DNA from: CAZKMM01 sp964553915
GTDB lineage: Bacteria > RBG-13-61-14 > DRUE01
NCBI GenBank assembly: GCA_964553915.1
Contig: CAZKMM010000115.1
Span: 1 to 8,343 of the forward strand
Length of the DNA: 8,343 nucleotides
Direction of reading: 5' to 3'
Position numbers and translations under genes: made by a program. The notes under the pieces are model-generated. The model had not been told where the DNA came from, searched no databases, and saw only the letters and a program-made list of their open reading frames with translations. Positions 6,649 to 8,343 of this stretch are shown piece by piece. Within the stretch, counting starts at the first letter, position 1. Every line of letters begins with the position of its first letter.

Positions 6649-6677
6649 TTGACTTTTTAAGTTGAAAAGTCTAATAT
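6649..6677 (+). promoter_or_regulatory. Sigma-70-type promoter of the response regulator gene
   Basis: TTGACT (6649-6654) and TAATAT (6672-6677) are separated by exactly 17 nt in an AT-rich region of 147 bp between two genes. The -35 box matches 5 of 6 and the -10 box 4 of 6 consensus positions. The expected transcript start is near 6684, giving a leader of about 65 nt with no clear Shine-Dalgarno. Confidence 0.6.
6651..6671. promoter_or_regulatory. Putative operator dyad within the promoter spacer
   Basis: GACTTTT-N7-AAAAGTC is a perfect 7-bp inverted repeat that runs from inside the -35 box to the base before the -10 box. No T-run follows, so it is not a terminator. A second dyad, AATATTTA-N12-TAAATATT, lies at 6673-6700 over the -10 box and predicted start. 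Three TTTAAC copies occur at 6677, 6711 and 6720. A bound regulator here would block RNA polymerase. High AT content raises the chance of accidental dyads. Confidence 0.4.
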
Positions 6678-6748
6678 TTAACAAAGAAAGGCTAAATATT
6701 GTTCAAAAAATTTAACACTTTTAACTCAAAATATTAAAAATTTGTCAG

Positions 6749-8125
6749 ATGAGCCGAGGGCAAATCCTTCTGGTTGATGACGAGCCCCAGATTCGGCGGA
6801 TTTTATCTAAAATTCTGGGAAAGCTTGATTGCCAGGTTGATGCGGTCCCGAGCGGTGAAGAAGCCCTCCAGTTAATTTCCCGGAAAAGGTATCATCTGGT
6901 GCTTTTAGACCTTCGGCTTCCGGGAATCAGCGGGATTGAGGTGCTGAAAGATATAAAAGCTCATTACCCGGGCACTTCCGTGGTAGTAATTACCGCTTAT
7001 GGCTCGGTGGATAATGCCATTCAGGCAATGAAGCTGGGTGCAGATGATTTCCTGCAAAAGCCCTTTGATAGCGAGCATCTCCGTCTGATAGTTTCTCAGG
7101 CTCTGGAGCGGAGTCAGGCTTATGGCAAAGAGCCAGCAGAGCAATTCCACGAGGAACTTGAGCTGGAGCTGGTAGGAAGCAGTAAGCAGATTCAGGAGCT
7201 TAAGAATATGATTGAGCGGGTTGCCCGGGTAAAAAGCACGGTCTTGATTATGGGTGAGACCGGCACTGGCAAGGAGCTGGTTGCCCGACTGATCCACGAA
7301 CTCAGCGAGCGCAGAGAAGCTCCTTTTGTGGTGGTGAACTGCGCCGCGGTTCCTTCCACTCTTTTAGAGAGCCAGTTCTTCGGGCATATTAAAGGAGCTT
7401 TTACCGATGCCATAGAGAGCCGTCCCGGGTATTTTGAAGAAGCAAACCGCGGAACCATTTTCCTGGATGAAATTGGAGAGCTGGATTTCAATCTTCAGGC
7501 AAAAATTTTAAGAGTGCTTCAGGAAGAGGAGGTAATTCCGGTTGGCTCCACCAAGCCAATTCCCATAGATGTTCGGGTAATTGCGGCTACCAATCGCAAC
7601 CTGAGAAAAATGGTAGAGGAAAGAAGATTCCGCCAGGATTTATACTACCGCCTGAGCGTTCTTCCCATCTATGTTCCGCCTCTGCGTGAGCATAAGGAGG
7701 ACCTGCCCCTGCTCATCAATCATATCCTGGGAAAACTGAGAAGAACCACCGAGCATCGGGTGGTCGGGGTCAGCCCGGAATATCTTGAAATTCTTAAAAA
7801 CTATGACTTCCCCGGAAATGTTCGGGAGCTGGAGAATATTATTGAGCATTCGGTGCTTTTAGCTACCGGACCGATTCTTACCCCAGATACCTTACCTCAA
7901 GAGGTGATAGAATCCGCAGAAATCTCTGAAATTACCCGAAAAGCTCTGGAGCAGGGATTAAATCTAAAAAGAGCCAAAGCTCTTGCCACAGAAAAAGCAG
8001 AATCCCGGCTGATTAAAAGGGTGCTGGAAGAATGCGCCGGGAATTTCAGCCTTGCCGCTCGTAAGCTCGGCATCTCAAGAAGCGCCCTGTATTATAAGGT
8101 GAAAAAATATAAAATTGTCATCTGA
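6749..8125 (+). CDS. NtrC-family sigma-54-dependent response regulator
   Basis: A transcription activator with three domains. The receiver domain (1-120) has the acidic pair Asp10-Asp11, the phosphorylated Asp54 in LLDLRLPG, Thr82 and Lys104. The AAA+ domain (about 140-375) has Walker A GETGTGKE (169-176), Walker B TIFLDEIGEL (Asp240, Glu241), ATNRNL (280-285), the arginine-finger region FRQDLYYRLSV and sensor II GNVREL. The sigma-54 contact loop reads GAFTDA (216-221) instead of the usual GAFTGA. The C-terminal Fis-type helix-turn-helix, AARKLGISRSALYYKVKKY, binds DNA. The 458-residue length is normal. No histidine kinase is adjacent and no -24/-12 promoter was found in the window, so signal and targets are unknown. 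The ATG lacks a Shine-Dalgarno, but an in-frame stop at 6722 leaves no better upstream start. Confidence 0.95.
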   Translation: MSRGQILLVDDEPQIRRILSKILGKLDCQVDAVPSGEEALQLISRKRYHLVLLDLRLPGISGIEVLKDIKAHYPGTSVVVITAYGSVDNAIQAMKLGADDFLQKPFDSEHLRLIVSQALERSQAYGKEPAEQFHEELELELVGSSKQIQELKNMIERVARVKSTVLIMGETGTGKELVARLIHELSERREAPFVVVNCAAVPSTLLESQFFGHIKGAFTDAIESRPGYFEEANRGTIFLDEIGELDFNLQAKILRVLQEEEVIPVGSTKPIPIDVRVIAATNRNLRKMVEERRFRQDLYYRLSVLPIYVPPLREHKEDLPLLINHILGKLRRTTEHRVVGVSPEYLEILKNYDFPGNVRELENIIEHSVLLATGPILTPDTLPQEVIESAEISEITRKALEQGLNLKRAKALATEKAESRLIKRVLEECAGNFSLAARKLGISRSALYYKVKKYKIVI

Positions 8126-8147
8126 GTTTGGCTGAAGTTTTCTAAGC

Positions 8148-8222
8148 GAGGGTTTTTTTCTCTGTTTTCCCCTCATTTTTTGTTCCTTTTATTTATTGCT
8201 TCAAAGGGAAAAGAAATTTTTT
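8148..8222 (+). terminator. Terminator-like region after the response regulator gene
   Basis: Two weak hairpins with T-runs are seen. GAGGG (8148-8152) pairs with CCCTC (8170-8174), followed by six T. TTCCTTTT (8183-8190) pairs with AAAGGGAA (8203-8210), with one G-U pair, followed 5 nt later by ATTTTTT. Neither has a strong GC stem, but the region, with several T tracts, is where the transcript would be expected to end. Confidence 0.35.
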
Positions 8223-8243
8223 ATTGACATTGAGAGGAGGCTT

Positions 8244-8273
8244 ATGTTAAGAAACCTATTATCTAACTTTTAA
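8244..8273 (+). CDS. Possible 9-codon leader peptide ORF
   Basis: AGGAGG at 8235-8240 is a strong Shine-Dalgarno with no long gene behind it. The ATG at 8244, after a short 3-nt spacer, opens a frame that encodes MLRNLLSNF and ends in TAA 8271-8273. Three of the nine codons are leucine (TTA, CTA, TTA). Its stop abuts the Shine-Dalgarno of the next gene. It could be a leader coupled to that gene, or a chance frame. Confidence 0.25.
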   Translation: MLRNLLSNF

Positions 8274-8284
8274 AGGAGGGGATA

Positions 8285-8343
8285 ATGCCAGTCTGGTTCG
8301 GGCTGATTGTAGCGTTTGTCTCCACTGTGATTATGAACGCCGG
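8285..8343 (+). CDS. N-terminus of a membrane protein, 3'-truncated by window edge
   Basis: A strong Shine-Dalgarno, AAAGGAGGGG (8272-8281), precedes the ATG at 8285. The 19 visible residues, MPVWFGLIVAFVSTVIMNA, form one hydrophobic helix without charges, so the product is probably an integral membrane protein or has a membrane anchor. The helix resembles the first segment of drug/metabolite (EamA/DMT) transporters, but this is only an impression; a kinase anchor or another permease is equally possible. Confidence 0.6.
   Translation, partial: MPVWFGLIVAFVSTVIMNA

Noticed and set aside
8224..8252. TTGACA as -35 box of a promoter for the last gene
   Set aside because: The only -10 candidate at 17-nt spacing is TTAAGA, a poor match that would start transcription inside the possible leader; TATTAT at 8257 is too far away. 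A promoter may exist but is not supported.
1..8343. tRNA, rRNA, CRISPR arrays, insertion sequences
   Set aside because: Reading through the window I saw no cloverleaf with CCA end, no regularly spaced repeats, no transposase frame and no terminal inverted repeats flanking the AT-rich module.

Overview
The window is bacterial DNA from an anaerobe that uses the Wood-Ljungdahl (reductive acetyl-CoA) pathway. All supported genes lie on the + strand. The acetyl-CoA synthase and corrinoid protein match the bacterial (Moorella-type) forms in length and in cysteine spacing. Strong Shine-Dalgarno sequences precede acsC and acsE. The phylum cannot be fixed from the sequence alone; an uncultured acetogenic or syntrophic lineage of moderate GC content fits.

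Region 1 (1-3026) is the core of the CODH/ACS operon. It holds the C-terminal third of acetyl-CoA synthase (acsB), complete acsC (large subunit of the corrinoid iron-sulfur protein, CoFeSP) and complete acsE (methyl-THF:CoFeSP methyltransferase). In the pathway AcsE passes a methyl group from methyl-tetrahydrofolate to the cobalt of CoFeSP. CoFeSP then delivers it to the A-cluster of AcsB, where it joins CO and CoA. The small CoFeSP subunit (acsD) is not between acsC and acsE.

Region 2 (3027-3714) is visibly AT-richer. It encodes a small basic protein followed, with an 11-nt overlap, by a PIN-domain protein. The arrangement is that of a VapBC-like toxin-antitoxin pair, but the putative antitoxin belongs to no family I recognise.

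Region 3 (3717-5149) returns to the host style. A DUF3786 protein overlaps by 4 nt a CooC/AcsF-type ATPase that inserts nickel into CODH/ACS.

Region 4 (5150-6601) has a 57-codon ORF of unknown function, overlapping by 4 nt a LarA-like (DUF2088) protein. The LarA-like protein keeps the spacing of the residues that hold the nickel-pincer cofactor in lactate racemase. Nickel therefore links several genes of the window.

Region 5 (6602-8125) is a 147-bp AT-rich regulatory region, with a good sigma-70-type promoter and a perfect 7-bp dyad filling its spacer, followed by an NtrC-type sigma-54-dependent response regulator without an adjacent kinase. Region 6 (8126-8343) contains weak terminator-like hairpins, a possible 9-codon leader ORF, and the start of a membrane-protein gene cut by the window edge.
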